Source: an uncultured Flavobacterium sp. (lineage in GTDB: Bacteria > Bacteroidota > Bacteroidia > Flavobacteriales > Flavobacteriaceae). From it: a stretch of 64,000 nucleotides of DNA. The translations under genes and the position numbers were made by a program. Positions 43,963-52,672 of the stretch are shown here, one piece after another. The stretch's first letter is position 1; each line of letters begins with the position of its first letter. Under the pieces are notes generated by a model, which was given only the letters and a program-made list of their open reading frames with translations, searched no databases and had not been told where the DNA came from. Location of the stretch: contig CAKUAD010000005.1 in assembly GCA_934636265.1 (NCBI GenBank), positions 21,007 to 85,006 of the forward strand, written 5' to 3'.

Positions 43963-46296
43963 ATGAAAAATCGTACATCCCCTCGCCCATTGCCCAAATC
44001 CCTTATTTCCGAAGCATTTGCCAACGCCAGACAGCGTAAGGAAATTTTGTTCATTACCTCCTATCCTCCGCGTGAATGCGGGATTGCGACGTACTCTGAC
44101 GATTTGATCCGCGCCATCGGGGCCCGATTTGACGATTCATTTGATCTGCGGATCTGCGCGCTGGAAAATGACCGCGAGCAATTCACCTATCCCGAGCAGG
44201 TTAAATTTGTGCTCAACACCGATGATTGCGCGAGTTTTGGCAGGTTGGCCGATGCCATCAATCAGGACAAGTCCATTGCAATGGTCGTCATCCAACACGA
44301 GTTTGGACTTTTTGCCAAGTGCCCCCAAGAGTTTACAAAACTGATCAAAAAACTGTCGAGTCCGGTTGTAACCGTGTTCCACACTGTCCTGCCCAACACA
44401 CCGCAGGATTTTAAGAATAACGTCAGGGAAATTGCCGCACATTCAAGCGCCATAATGGTCATGACGCAAAACGCTTGTGACATTCTCAGTTTGCAATACG
44501 GCATTGCGCCCGAAAAACTGGCGGTCATTCCGCACGGAACCCATCTTACCGCCAATTCCGACAGGGATTCTCTAAAGGCCAGATACGGCTTTCAGGGCAG
44601 ATTTGTCATGTCGACCTTTGGATTGCTCAGCGACGGGAAAAGCATCGAGACCACACTGGACGCCTTGCCTGATGTCATCCGAAAGGCACCTAATGCTCTT
44701 TTCCTGATCATTGGGCGGACACATCCCGGCGTGGTGGCGCGCGAAGGCGAAACCTACCGCGAATTCCTACAGCAAAAAGTTGAGACCCTTGGGCTTAGCC
44801 AGCATGTGAAATTCATTAACCAATACCTGCCGCTCAATGATTTGCTCGACTACTTGCAGTTGACCGATGTTTATCTTTTCACGTCAAAAGATCCAAACCA
44901 GGCCGTGAGCGGGACCTTTGCCTACGCGGCCAGTTGCGGATGTGCCATTATATCGACACCTATTCCTCCGGCTGTGGAATTCCTGAGCGGAGATTCAGGA
45001 CTGATCGTGGACTTTCAGGATTCAAAAGGACTGGCTCAGGCCATCAACCGATTGGTTTTTGACGTCGGACTTTGCGAGACCATCAGGCTTAACGCGCTCC
45101 ATAAAATTGCAAAAACCTCCTGGGAGAACGTGGCTTTGGCCCACATCAAGCTTTTTGAGCGGTTCCTTCCGGCGTTTTCACTGCAATACAGGTTGCCCGA
45201 AATTTCACTTTCACATGTACGGGCGATGACCACCAACTTTGGCATGCTGCAGTTTTGCAAAATCAACCGGCCCGATCGCGACAGTGGTTATACGCTGGAT
45301 GACAATGCGCGTGCCCTAATCGCCCTCTGTCAGTATTACGAGATAACCGGTCAGCACGAAGATTTGGTGCTGATCAGGAAGTATCTGGACTTTGTACGCT
45401 TTTGCCAACTGCCGGACGGAAATTTCCTGAACTATGTTGACGTCCGGGAAAACTTTACGTCTCAAAACCGCGAGTGCAACCTTGAGGATTCCAACGGGCG
45501 AGCCGTTTGGGCGCTGGGTTATGTGATATCAATGGCCAATGATTTACCCAATGATGTGCTCGAATTGGCCCAAACCAGTTTTGAAAACGCGCTTCCGCAT
45601 ATAGAGCAGTGGTATTCTACCCGAGCCATGGCTTTTGCAATCAAGGGACTTTACTATTACAACTGCACGCATGATTCGGCAGCCGTTCGCAAACTGATCC
45701 ACAAACTGGCCGACAGGATGTGTCAGATGTACCTGCATGAAACCACCGACAACTGGCAGTGGTTTGAAAGCTATCTTACCTATGCCAACAGTGTGCTCCC
45801 CGAATCACTTTTATACGCTTACAAGGAAACTGGTGAGGAAACCTACCGCGAAATTGCCCTGGGCAGCTTTAACTTTTTGCTCAGCGAAATCTTTACGATC
45901 GACAACGAAATCGAGGTCATTTCCAACAGGCATTGGTATGTAAGAGGCGGCGACCGGAACCGTTTTGGCGAACAGCCGATTGACGTAGCCTACACGCTGT
46001 TTGCCCTTGAGAATTTTTACACTATATTTAAGGATGAAAAATACCGGGTAAAGATGGAACGCGCCTTTGAATGGTTTTTGGGCCGTAACCGCCTGGGACT
46101 TATGATGTACAATCCGTGCACGGGCGGATGCCACGACGGGCTGGAAGAAGACAACGTGAACCTGAATCAGGGAGCCGAGTCAACTTTGAGTTATCTTTTG
46201 GCGAGACTATGCATGGAGAAAACCGGATTTTTCAAGAAAATGCGCGGCGCCAAAATGTTACGGCTCAAGCGTCAGAACTATACGTTTAGTCTTTAA
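43963..46296 (+). CDS. Glycosyltransferase (GT4-like) fused to an alpha/alpha-barrel domain
   Basis: 777-residue two-domain protein. Residues about 25-400 are a GT-B glycosyltransferase: the acceptor side FITSYPPRECGIATYSDDLI, and the nucleotide-sugar side LLSDGKSIETTLDALPDV and FTSKDPNQAVSGTFAYAASCG (EX7E-like region). Residues about 425-777 are helical with repeated (alpha/alpha) signatures: DNARALIALCQYYEITG, DSNGRAVWALGYV, ESYLTYANSVLPESLLYAY, IDVAYTLFALENFY. These resemble six-hairpin glycosidases or mannose-processing proteins. No signal peptide, so cytoplasmic. It may make or trim a manno-oligosaccharide; that is inference. The start at 43963 follows an 83-bp gap. Confidence 0.8.
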   Translation: MKNRTSPRPLPKSLISEAFANARQRKEILFITSYPPRECGIATYSDDLIRAIGARFDDSFDLRICALENDREQFTYPEQVKFVLNTDDCASFGRLADAINQDKSIAMVVIQHEFGLFAKCPQEFTKLIKKLSSPVVTVFHTVLPNTPQDFKNNVREIAAHSSAIMVMTQNACDILSLQYGIAPEKLAVIPHGTHLTANSDRDSLKARYGFQGRFVMSTFGLLSDGKSIETTLDALPDVIRKAPNALFLIIGRTHPGVVAREGETYREFLQQKVETLGLSQHVKFINQYLPLNDLLDYLQLTDVYLFTSKDPNQAVSGTFAYAASCGCAIISTPIPPAVEFLSGDSGLIVDFQDSKGLAQAINRLVFDVGLCETIRLNALHKIAKTSWENVALAHIKLFERFLPAFSLQYRLPEISLSHVRAMTTNFGMLQFCKINRPDRDSGYTLDDNARALIALCQYYEITGQHEDLVLIRKYLDFVRFCQLPDGNFLNYVDVRENFTSQNRECNLEDSNGRAVWALGYVISMANDLPNDVLELAQTSFENALPHIEQWYSTRAMAFAIKGLYYYNCTHDSAAVRKLIHKLADRMCQMYLHETTDNWQWFESYLTYANSVLPESLLYAYKETGEETYREIALGSFNFLLSEIFTIDNEIEVISNRHWYVRGGDRNRFGEQPIDVAYTLFALENFYTIFKDEKYRVKMERAFEWFLGRNRLGLMMYNPCTGGCHDGLEEDNVNLNQGAESTLSYLLARLCMEKTGFFKKMRGAKMLRLKRQNYTFSL

Positions 46297-46304
46297 TCCT
46301 GTTT

Positions 46305-46667
46305 ATGGAATTGACCAAGACGAAAATTGGGGTTTACCTGGACTATTCGATCGCTTTTTTGCTGGAGCAAAAGGACGATGAGAATCTCATTACCATTATC
46401 CGCGCTTCAGATATGGAAACCGCTGAAGCGCAAGTCAAACCCCTTACACGTCATCGGCGCAACCGCGAGTTCATCAGGAAGATCTTTGACCTGGTCAAAT
46501 CCTATGACCGAATCTCCATTTTTGGCAAGCAGTCGGCACAAAGCGCTCTCATCCGACAGCTTGAAGCCATCAAGGACAGCGAAATCGAAATCGTTAGCCT
46601 GCCGCCCGCCAAGGGCAAAGCCGATCAGCAACGCATCGATTTTATTAACAATTACTTCAAGGACTGA
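46305..46667 (+). CDS. Small protein, possibly eRF1-domain-like
   Basis: 120-residue soluble protein. I do not recognise it firmly. The opening KIGVYLDYSIAFLLEQKDDE and later DRISIFGKQSAQSALIRQLE recall short bacterial proteins with an eRF1 domain-2/3-like fold (the 'IWIDHKKA ... IFGPGEAK' pattern). The middle is basic (RHRRNREFIRKIF). It begins 8 bp after the glycosyltransferase gene and ends 5 bp before the outer-membrane protein gene, so the three are probably one operon. No signal peptide. Function unknown. Confidence 0.65.
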   Translation: MELTKTKIGVYLDYSIAFLLEQKDDENLITIIRASDMETAEAQVKPLTRHRRNREFIRKIFDLVKSYDRISIFGKQSAQSALIRQLEAIKDSEIEIVSLPPAKGKADQQRIDFINNYFKD

Positions 46668-46672
46668 GGCCG

Positions 46673-48493
46673 ATGCGCTCCCATGCTCCCTGCTTGATCT
46701 TGATGCTATTTTGGTTTGCGCTCGCATCGGCACAACAGCCCGTCCAAAAGGATTCGGCGCGCATCTACCGAGGAATTGAACAATACGCCAAAAAGAAAGG
46801 AAAGTTTGTACAAACGTTGCACAAGTTCATTTTCAAGCCGGTACAGACCAAAAAATCGCTCAAAAAAAAGAAAGAGGTTATCAAAACCCAGGATTTTGCG
46901 TCCTTTCACGGCAAAATTCTGCGAAACATCAACATTGAAACCTACGATCCGTTTGGTTACTCTGATAAAGACGACCGCAAACCCAAGCGATGGTTGGAAC
47001 GCGCCGGAAACAATCTTCACGTCAAGTCCAAGCATTTTGCCATCCGCAATTTTTTGCTGATCAAGAAAAACCGGCCGCTCGACTCGCTGCTCGTGGTTGA
47101 ATCTGAACGTTTGGTGCGCGCCCAGCGTTTTGTCCGCAGCGTGAGCATTAAACCGGTTGCGGCAGGAAAAGATTCGGTAGACGTCATGATCAAGGTGATT
47201 GATGCGTGGAGCTTGGTGCCCGATGCAACATTCTCATCGGCCGGCGCCTATGTCCGGGTAATTGAACGCAATTTTTTTGGGCTTGGCCATCAGGCTGAAA
47301 ATGCCTACCGCAAGCGCTTTGACACCGGCGACGATGGCTACATGGCCCGCTATACCGTACCCAACATCCTCAATACTTATATCCGGTCGACGTTGTACTA
47401 CGAATATGAAGTGAACCATCACTACGAAAAATACGTCAATCTGGAACGCACCTTCTTTTCGCCCTTTACCCGATGGGCTGGCGGGGTGAATATCGGGCGG
47501 CGCTTCTGGACTGATTCGATCCAAAATCAGTCGCAAAGCTATACCACCCACAACTTTAAATACAACAATCACGATTTTTGGGGTGGTTATTCGCACCAGA
47601 TCTTTAAAGGTGATAGCGAGGCCGACCGGACCACTAACCTGATTGGCGCGCTGCGTTTTTTAAACGTGAACTACACTGAAATGCCCGATGCCCTTTACGA
47701 TCCGGATGGATTTTACCGCGATGAGAATTTTTACCTGGCAAGTATCGGGCTTTCCTCGCGTCAGTTTTTTCAGGACAAGTATATCTTTAATTACGGCATT
47801 ACCGAGGACGTTCCCATTGGGCGCGTTTTTACCCTTACGGTTGGTCGGCAGTACAAAAACCGGCAGTGGGGCACTTATCTGGGTGGACGCGCGTCGGCTG
47901 GAAAGTTCTTTCCTTTTGGCTATTTGAGCGGCAATGTCGAACTGGGAACGTTTTACCGCAACCAAAATCCCAGGCGTACGGCGTTTACCTTTCAGGCTAA
48001 CTACTTTACAAACCTATTGGAATTTGGCGACTGGAAGTTCAGGCAATTTGTCAAAGGCCGATGGGTTTGGGGTCAGGACCGGGACAATGCAAAGGATGAT
48101 TTTGTCAACATCAACGATCAGAACGGTATACCGGGATTCAATGCCCGCGAGTTTTACGGGACGCAAAAAGCCGTGCTGACGCTTCAACTCCAGGGATATT
48201 CTCCGTGGAATCTGGCGGGATTCCGAATCAATCCGTACATGGCGTATTCGGCCGGATTGCTGGGAACCGAAACCCGATCAGTATTTAAAAGCAGGCTGTT
48301 TTCACAATTGGGCGTCGGCGTGATCATCAGTAATGATTATTTGGTGTTCAATCAGTTTCAGTTGTCATTTGCCTACTACCCAACGGTTCCCGGCACCGGT
48401 GACAACCTGATACGGACCAATGCCTTTAACACCCAGGACTTTGGCTTCCAGGATTTCGAGATGGGCAAACCGCGCACGGTGGATTATCAGTAA
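46673..48493 (+). CDS. Outer-membrane protein with POTRA-like domain and barrel
   Basis: 606-residue protein with a signal peptide (LILMLFWFALASAQQ), a very basic segment (about 45-68, FKPVQTKKSLKKKKEVIK) and a POTRA-like domain (about 75-180: FHGKILRNINIETYDPFGYS ... VDVMIKVIDAWSLVPD). A beta-barrel of about 400 residues with many aromatic strand ends follows. The N-terminal half resembles single-POTRA Omp85-superfamily proteins of Bacteroidota, but the C-terminus (MGKPRTVDYQ) lacks a terminal aromatic. It might be an assembly factor or a transporter; no partner gene points to a substrate. Confidence 0.75.
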   Translation: MRSHAPCLILMLFWFALASAQQPVQKDSARIYRGIEQYAKKKGKFVQTLHKFIFKPVQTKKSLKKKKEVIKTQDFASFHGKILRNINIETYDPFGYSDKDDRKPKRWLERAGNNLHVKSKHFAIRNFLLIKKNRPLDSLLVVESERLVRAQRFVRSVSIKPVAAGKDSVDVMIKVIDAWSLVPDATFSSAGAYVRVIERNFFGLGHQAENAYRKRFDTGDDGYMARYTVPNILNTYIRSTLYYEYEVNHHYEKYVNLERTFFSPFTRWAGGVNIGRRFWTDSIQNQSQSYTTHNFKYNNHDFWGGYSHQIFKGDSEADRTTNLIGALRFLNVNYTEMPDALYDPDGFYRDENFYLASIGLSSRQFFQDKYIFNYGITEDVPIGRVFTLTVGRQYKNRQWGTYLGGRASAGKFFPFGYLSGNVELGTFYRNQNPRRTAFTFQANYFTNLLEFGDWKFRQFVKGRWVWGQDRDNAKDDFVNINDQNGIPGFNAREFYGTQKAVLTLQLQGYSPWNLAGFRINPYMAYSAGLLGTETRSVFKSRLFSQLGVGVIISNDYLVFNQFQLSFAYYPTVPGTGDNLIRTNAFNTQDFGFQDFEMGKPRTVDYQ

Positions 48494-48572
48494 TTTATAA
48501 CATTATCAAAAAATCGTGTAAGCGACAGTTGCGGTGGATTAAGGAACTTTAAGCCAACTAAAACCATCTCAC

Positions 48573-48887
48573 ATGAAACGCATAGTATTCTATTTGCTTA
48601 CCGCCTTGACCTTGTCGGTAGCACCAACGGCTCAGGCAGCGAAGGGTGCAACTCCAATCGAAGTTCCAAACGACCACAAAAAAGCTGAGGCGCGCGCCAA
48701 TGTCTTGTTGGCCCGCCTGGACGAAATCAAGGCCATGGATAAAAGTTCGATGACCCGGGCCGAACGCAAAGAACTCCGAAAGGAAGTTAAGGAAATCCGA
48801 TCGGAACTGCGCACCACCAACAACGGTGTGTATTTGTCGGTTGGCGCCATCATCATCATTATCTTGCTGCTCATACTTTTACTGTAA
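48573..48887 (+). CDS. Small exported protein with charged helix and C-terminal membrane anchor
   Basis: 104-residue protein of unknown function. An N-terminal signal peptide (VFYLLTALTLSVAPTAQA) is followed by a highly charged helix (about 30-82: LARLDEIKAMDKSSMTRAERKELRKEVKEIRSELR, seen here as coiled-coil-like heptads). The C-terminal transmembrane segment (VGAIIIIILLLILLL) ends the protein. If the signal peptide is cleaved, the helix faces the periplasm and hangs from the inner membrane by its C-terminus. A terminator follows directly, so it is probably a single-gene unit. Confidence 0.75.
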   Translation: MKRIVFYLLTALTLSVAPTAQAAKGATPIEVPNDHKKAEARANVLLARLDEIKAMDKSSMTRAERKELRKEVKEIRSELRTTNNGVYLSVGAIIIIILLLILLL

Positions 48888-48894
48888 TTAAAAC

Positions 48895-48920
48895 AAAGGG
48901 GCGAAAGCCTCTTTTTTTTT
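48895..48920 (+). terminator. Intrinsic terminator
   Basis: Stem GGGGC / GCCTC (one G-T pair), loop gaaa, followed by nine T residues, directly after the small membrane protein gene. Confidence 0.8.
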
Positions 48921-48957
48921 GCCCTAATGATTGTATAACGACAACCTGTTTAAATAT

Positions 48958-48982
48958 AAAACTCCCGTCAAATGGGGGTTTT
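48958..48982 (+). repeat. Hairpin in the gap before the first small paralogue
   Basis: AAAACTCCC (48958-48966) and GGGGGTTTT (48974-48982) pair over 9 bp with one G-T pair and a 7-base loop. It could be a second terminator or a leader structure. The rest of the 187-bp gap shows no gene. Confidence 0.4.
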
Positions 48983-49074
48983 CCGGGCAAAATCCTATAA
49001 AAAATGTGGTGATATCTATAAGAAGCCTGTGCCTTTACCGCCGTTACTTTGTATTGTTATCAAACACTAAAGTC

Positions 49075-49476
49075 ATGAAAGCTATATACACAATCACACT
49101 GACAGTAATGGCCGCTTTGTTGCAGGCTCAACCAATGAGTAATACCAATGAGTTGAAATCGCTTCACGGCGAAGAAGAAACCGTCCGGCTGATCCCGGCT
49201 CCGGCAAGGTTTTATTTTTTACCCAATCTGGATGCGTACTTTGATGCCCGTGAAAATCTTTACATTTATCAGGTAAACGGTCAATGGGTAAAAGCACGCG
49301 AAATTCCGTCGGGTTATCGAGGATATTCCATTTACAACGGAACCCGTGTTGAACTGGCCGACTATAACGGCAATCAACCGTATACATTGCTAAAGGATCA
49401 TCAAAAACAATATCCAAAAAGATACTCCTCCCGGCGAATGGCTCCAAAAAAGTCTAATCCGTTGGCTCTCAACTAA
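49075..49476 (+). CDS. Small exported protein, paralogue of the next gene
   Basis: 133-residue protein; the start at 49075 gives a signal peptide (MKAIYTITLTVMAALLQAQ). The mature part has the pattern FLPNLDAYFDARENLYIYQVNG, then WVKAREIPSGYRGYSIYNG, then YTLLKDHQKQYP. This is shared nearly position by position with the protein encoded at 49680-50048. No named domain recognised; the aromatic, strand-rich composition suggests a small beta fold at the periplasm or surface. Each copy has its own promoter region and the first has its own terminator, so the two are regulated separately. Confidence 0.75.
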   Translation: MKAIYTITLTVMAALLQAQPMSNTNELKSLHGEEETVRLIPAPARFYFLPNLDAYFDARENLYIYQVNGQWVKAREIPSGYRGYSIYNGTRVELADYNGNQPYTLLKDHQKQYPKRYSSRRMAPKKSNPLALN

Positions 49477-49498
49477 CTCTAACGCTCTATAATGAATG

Positions 49499-49525
49499 GC
49501 TGTCCTTTTGGGCAGCTTTTTTTTT
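49499..49525 (+). terminator. Intrinsic terminator
   Basis: Stem GCTGTCC / GGGCAGC (one G-T pair), loop tttt, then nine T residues, between the two paralogous genes. Confidence 0.85.
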
Positions 49526-49555
49526 GCGGATATGTCAAAACAGGTCGTACCTTTG
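49523..49555 (+). promoter_or_regulatory. Promoter of the second small paralogue
   Basis: TTTG (49523-49526), 21-bp spacer, TACCTTTG (49548-49555), giving a leader of about 120 bases. A second candidate, TTTG (49613-49616), 23 bp, TACCTTTG (49640-49647), would give a leader of about 27 bases. Both fit the consensus. Confidence 0.6.
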
Positions 49556-49679
49556 CGGAATTAAATTATTTTTCCTACAAAATACTACAATAAAGTGCAT
49601 TTCATCGATTTTTTTGTGCGTTTTGTCGATTTTTATATTTACCTTTGAACCGTTAATGCTTAGGCAAAAAAACTTAGTC

Positions 49680-50048
49680 ATGAAAAACCTGATTGTATTG
49701 ATTGTGTGGGCGATTGCCTTTAGTGGATCGGCCCAGGTAGATAAAGGTGACGTGATCCTGATGACTGATCCCAAGACCAATTGCGAATACCGCTATTACT
49801 ACTACCCCAACCTCGAGGCCTATTACGACCAGAAAAAAGATCAGTACCACTTTAAGGACAATTCCGGAAACTGGACAACGGCAAAGGAAATCCCTTCAGG
49901 CTACCGCGGTTACGGAATGTATAACAAAGTCAATGTCCTGATTGACGACTTTGATGATGACAACCCCACCCAACTTCACGCCGTTTACAAAAAGCGTTAC
50001 CCTTACATCAATACCAAGCGCGGACGGATGGTTGTTGCCACCGATTGA
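49680..50048 (+). CDS. Small exported protein, paralogue of the previous gene
   Basis: 122-residue protein; the start at 49680 gives a signal peptide (MKNLIVLIVWAIAFSGSAQ). The mature part reads YYPNLEAYYDQKKDQYHF, then WTTAKEIPSGYRGYGMYNK, then a string of acidic residues (DDFDDDNP), then AVYKKRYPYINTKRG. It is homologous throughout to the gene at 49075-49476, with the invariant core EIPSGYRGY. The acidic patch is unique to this copy. Function unknown. Confidence 0.75.
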   Translation: MKNLIVLIVWAIAFSGSAQVDKGDVILMTDPKTNCEYRYYYYPNLEAYYDQKKDQYHFKDNSGNWTTAKEIPSGYRGYGMYNKVNVLIDDFDDDNPTQLHAVYKKRYPYINTKRGRMVVATD

Positions 50049-50075
50049 ATAAATGCAATGTAATCTCTATCTTTG
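50045..50075 (+). promoter_or_regulatory. Promoter of the PIG-L operon
   Basis: TTG (50045-50047), 20-bp spacer, TATCTTTG (50068-50075), 15 bp before the ATG at 50091. The -33 element overlaps the stop codon of the preceding gene. Confidence 0.65.
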
Positions 50076-50090
50076 GAACTTTTGCCACTT

Positions 50091-52574
50091 ATGCGAAGGT
50101 TCCTTTTTTTATTACTGATTCCCGGGTTTGTATTGGGGCAAAAGCCCGCCAAGCCCAGCGCTGCCCAGATTTACAAAAAACTTGAAAAACTCAATTTCCT
50201 CGGGTCGGTCTTATACCTCGCCGCGCATCCCGACGATGAGAACACGCGCTTGATTTCCTATTACGCCAACCAGGTCAACGCCCGTACCGCCTATCTGTCG
50301 CTTACCCGTGGTGATGGCGGACAAAACCTGATCGGAAAGGAACTCAGGGAAGGCCTGGGCGTCATCCGTACTCAGGAACTGATTGAAGCCCGAAAAATTG
50401 ACGGCGGCGAACAGTTTTTTTCCCGCGCCAATGATTTTGGTTACTCCAAGACACCTGACGAAACCTTTAGGATCTGGAATAAAGACGAGGTTTTGGCCGA
50501 CGTGATCTGGACCATCCGCAAGTTCCGGCCTGATGTCATCATCAACCGCTTTGACCACCGAACGCCGGGAACCACCCACGGACACCACACGGCATCGGCC
50601 ATGTTGAGCCTGGAAGCCTTTGACCTTGCTGCAAAAACCGACGCATACCCCGAGCAATTGTCCCACGTGGGAACCTGGCAGCCACAGCGCGTTTTCTTTA
50701 ACACGTCATATTTCTTTTACGGCAGTCAGGAAAAGTTTGAAAAGGCTGACAAAACCAATTTCTGGACGGTTCCCGTGAACAATTTTGATCCGCTGACCGG
50801 ACTTTCCAATGCTGAAGTGGCCGCGCTGAGCCGCAGTTGTCACCAGTCACAGGGATTTGGAGCCACGGGAACGCGCGGAGCCGAGGTTGATTACATAGAA
50901 TTCTTAAAAGGCTTGCCCGCCACGCAAAAAACCAATGTATTTGAAGGTATCGACACTTCCTGGAACCGCGTTGAAGGCGGGGCCGAAATTGGTGCCATGG
51001 TTTCGGCTGCCATTGCAAAGTACGATTTTAAGCAACCCGAACACATTGTCCCTGACTTGGTCAAAATCTGGAAAAAAATACAGACGCTTAAGGACGATCA
51101 TTGGAAAAAGGTAAAATCGGATGAAGTGGTCAGTCTCATCGCAGCGGCTACCGGTCTTTATCTGGAGGCGGTGGCCAATGTTCCGGATGCCGTGCCGGGC
51201 GCAAAGGTGACAATTGCCCTCGAGGCCGTCAACCGAAGCAAAATCCCGATGAAACTGGAACAGTTGGCAATCCATCCGGGCAAAGCGTCGCATCCCATCG
51301 GCAAGGATCTTATCGCCAATGCGGCACTGCGTGAAAAATTTGAGCTGACCATTGCAAAAAATGCCGATTTTACGCAACCTTACTGGCTTGTAAATCCTTA
51401 CACTTCCGGAATGTACAACGTTCCCGATCAGCTTTTGCGCGGACTTCCGGATGTGGTCAGGCCGTATAAAATTAAGGCATGGCTAACCATTGACGGCGCG
51501 CGGATCCCGTTTGAACGCACCGTTGTCCACAAATATAACGACGAGGTTACCGGCGAAAAGTACGAACCCTTTGACGTTGTGCCCGATGTAACCTCAACAT
51601 TCCAGCAGCCAACCTATCTGTTTTCCAGCCGTCGCAAATCCCATAAAGTGGCGGTGATTGTAAAAGCCGGTCGCGCCGATGTTTCCGGTCTTGTCAGGCT
51701 AATGGTTCCCGAGGGTTGGAATGTGTCGCCCGCATCCACTTCATTTGAAATCCCCGTAAAAAACGGAGAGCATACCGCCTATTTTGAGGTCTCGGCCGCC
51801 AAGAACTTTGGTGATTTTTCATTGCATAGCGTGGTTACGGTTGACGGCATCGACTATCCATATTCGCGCACTGACATCGCCTATCCGCACATTGCCAAGC
51901 AGATGATTCTGGAACCGGCGCGCGCTAAGGCAGTTTATCTCGACCTTAAAACGGGCAATGAAAAGATTGGCTATATTATGGGCGCAGGCGATCAGGTGCC
52001 TGTTTGTTTGCGGCAGATGGGATATGAGGTAATTGACCTTGATCCCTTGCGGCTGTCGGCTGAAACACTGTTTGATCTGGATGTTGTCATCACCGGGATC
52101 AGGGCGTACAATACCGTGACGCCACTGGCTACCAAGCAAAGACTGCTGCTCGATTTTGTCAGGGCCGGCAAAACGCTTATCGTTCAATACAACACCCTCG
52201 ACATGGTGACACCGGATTTTTCGCCATATCCGCTTACCGTTTCACGCGACAGGGTAACACAGGAAGACGCACCCGTGACGCTTTTGGAACCCGGACACCG
52301 CGCGCTCAACCATCCCAACCGGATCACTGCGGCTGACTTTACGGGATGGGTTCAGGAACAGGGACTTTACTACCCAAACAAATGGGATGCGGCCTTTACA
52401 CCGTTACTTTCATCCTCAGATGCGGGCGAACCTTCCAAAAACGGAGCGCTCCTGGTGGCTAAGTACGGAAAAGGACAGTATATTTATACCGGCCTGAGTT
52501 TCTTTAGGGAACTGCCCGAGGGCGTGGCCGGCGCCTACCGACTGATGGCCAACTTAATCTCACTTAAAAACTGA
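50091..52574 (+). CDS. Exported PIG-L family deacetylase, large multidomain form
   Basis: 827-residue protein. Start at 50091 gives a signal peptide (LFLLLIPGFVLGQ). Residues about 40-290 are a PIG-L/LmbE deacetylase, a zinc enzyme removing N-acetyl groups from sugars: zinc motif AAHPDDENTR near residue 44 and THGHHTASAM (third ligand) near 160. The middle contains immunoglobulin-like or NEW3-type beta domains (about 360-600). The last 200 residues look like a GATase-like Rossmann domain (LDLDVVITGIRAYNT ... LLVAKYGKGQYIYTGLSFFREL). Probably acts on extracellular glycans. The stop overlaps the next micro-gene (TGATG). Confidence 0.85.
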   Translation: MRRFLFLLLIPGFVLGQKPAKPSAAQIYKKLEKLNFLGSVLYLAAHPDDENTRLISYYANQVNARTAYLSLTRGDGGQNLIGKELREGLGVIRTQELIEARKIDGGEQFFSRANDFGYSKTPDETFRIWNKDEVLADVIWTIRKFRPDVIINRFDHRTPGTTHGHHTASAMLSLEAFDLAAKTDAYPEQLSHVGTWQPQRVFFNTSYFFYGSQEKFEKADKTNFWTVPVNNFDPLTGLSNAEVAALSRSCHQSQGFGATGTRGAEVDYIEFLKGLPATQKTNVFEGIDTSWNRVEGGAEIGAMVSAAIAKYDFKQPEHIVPDLVKIWKKIQTLKDDHWKKVKSDEVVSLIAAATGLYLEAVANVPDAVPGAKVTIALEAVNRSKIPMKLEQLAIHPGKASHPIGKDLIANAALREKFELTIAKNADFTQPYWLVNPYTSGMYNVPDQLLRGLPDVVRPYKIKAWLTIDGARIPFERTVVHKYNDEVTGEKYEPFDVVPDVTSTFQQPTYLFSSRRKSHKVAVIVKAGRADVSGLVRLMVPEGWNVSPASTSFEIPVKNGEHTAYFEVSAAKNFGDFSLHSVVTVDGIDYPYSRTDIAYPHIAKQMILEPARAKAVYLDLKTGNEKIGYIMGAGDQVPVCLRQMGYEVIDLDPLRLSAETLFDLDVVITGIRAYNTVTPLATKQRLLLDFVRAGKTLIVQYNTLDMVTPDFSPYPLTVSRDRVTQEDAPVTLLEPGHRALNHPNRITAADFTGWVQEQGLYYPNKWDAAFTPLLSSSDAGEPSKNGALLVAKYGKGQYIYTGLSFFRELPEGVAGAYRLMANLISLKN

Positions 52575-52672
52575 TGCGCATCAAACACTGGAAATCGAGT
52601 TACACATGGGTGTTGGCGGCTAATGCGCTGTACATTGCCGTGTTCTATATTTTGATGAAACTCTTTTCATAA
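52574..52672 (+). CDS. 32-residue single-span membrane micro-protein
   Basis: Open frame from the ATG that overlaps the PIG-L stop (TGATG) to a TAA that overlaps the next ATG (TAATG); it fills the whole gap between the two large genes. The product starts MRIKHWKSSYTW, basic and cytoplasmic, and continues as one hydrophobic helix (VLAANALYIAVFYILMKLF). Exact double coupling and a good topology pattern argue that it is translated. No family recognised. It could be a small subunit of the symporter encoded next. Confidence 0.65.
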   Translation: MRIKHWKSSYTWVLAANALYIAVFYILMKLFS

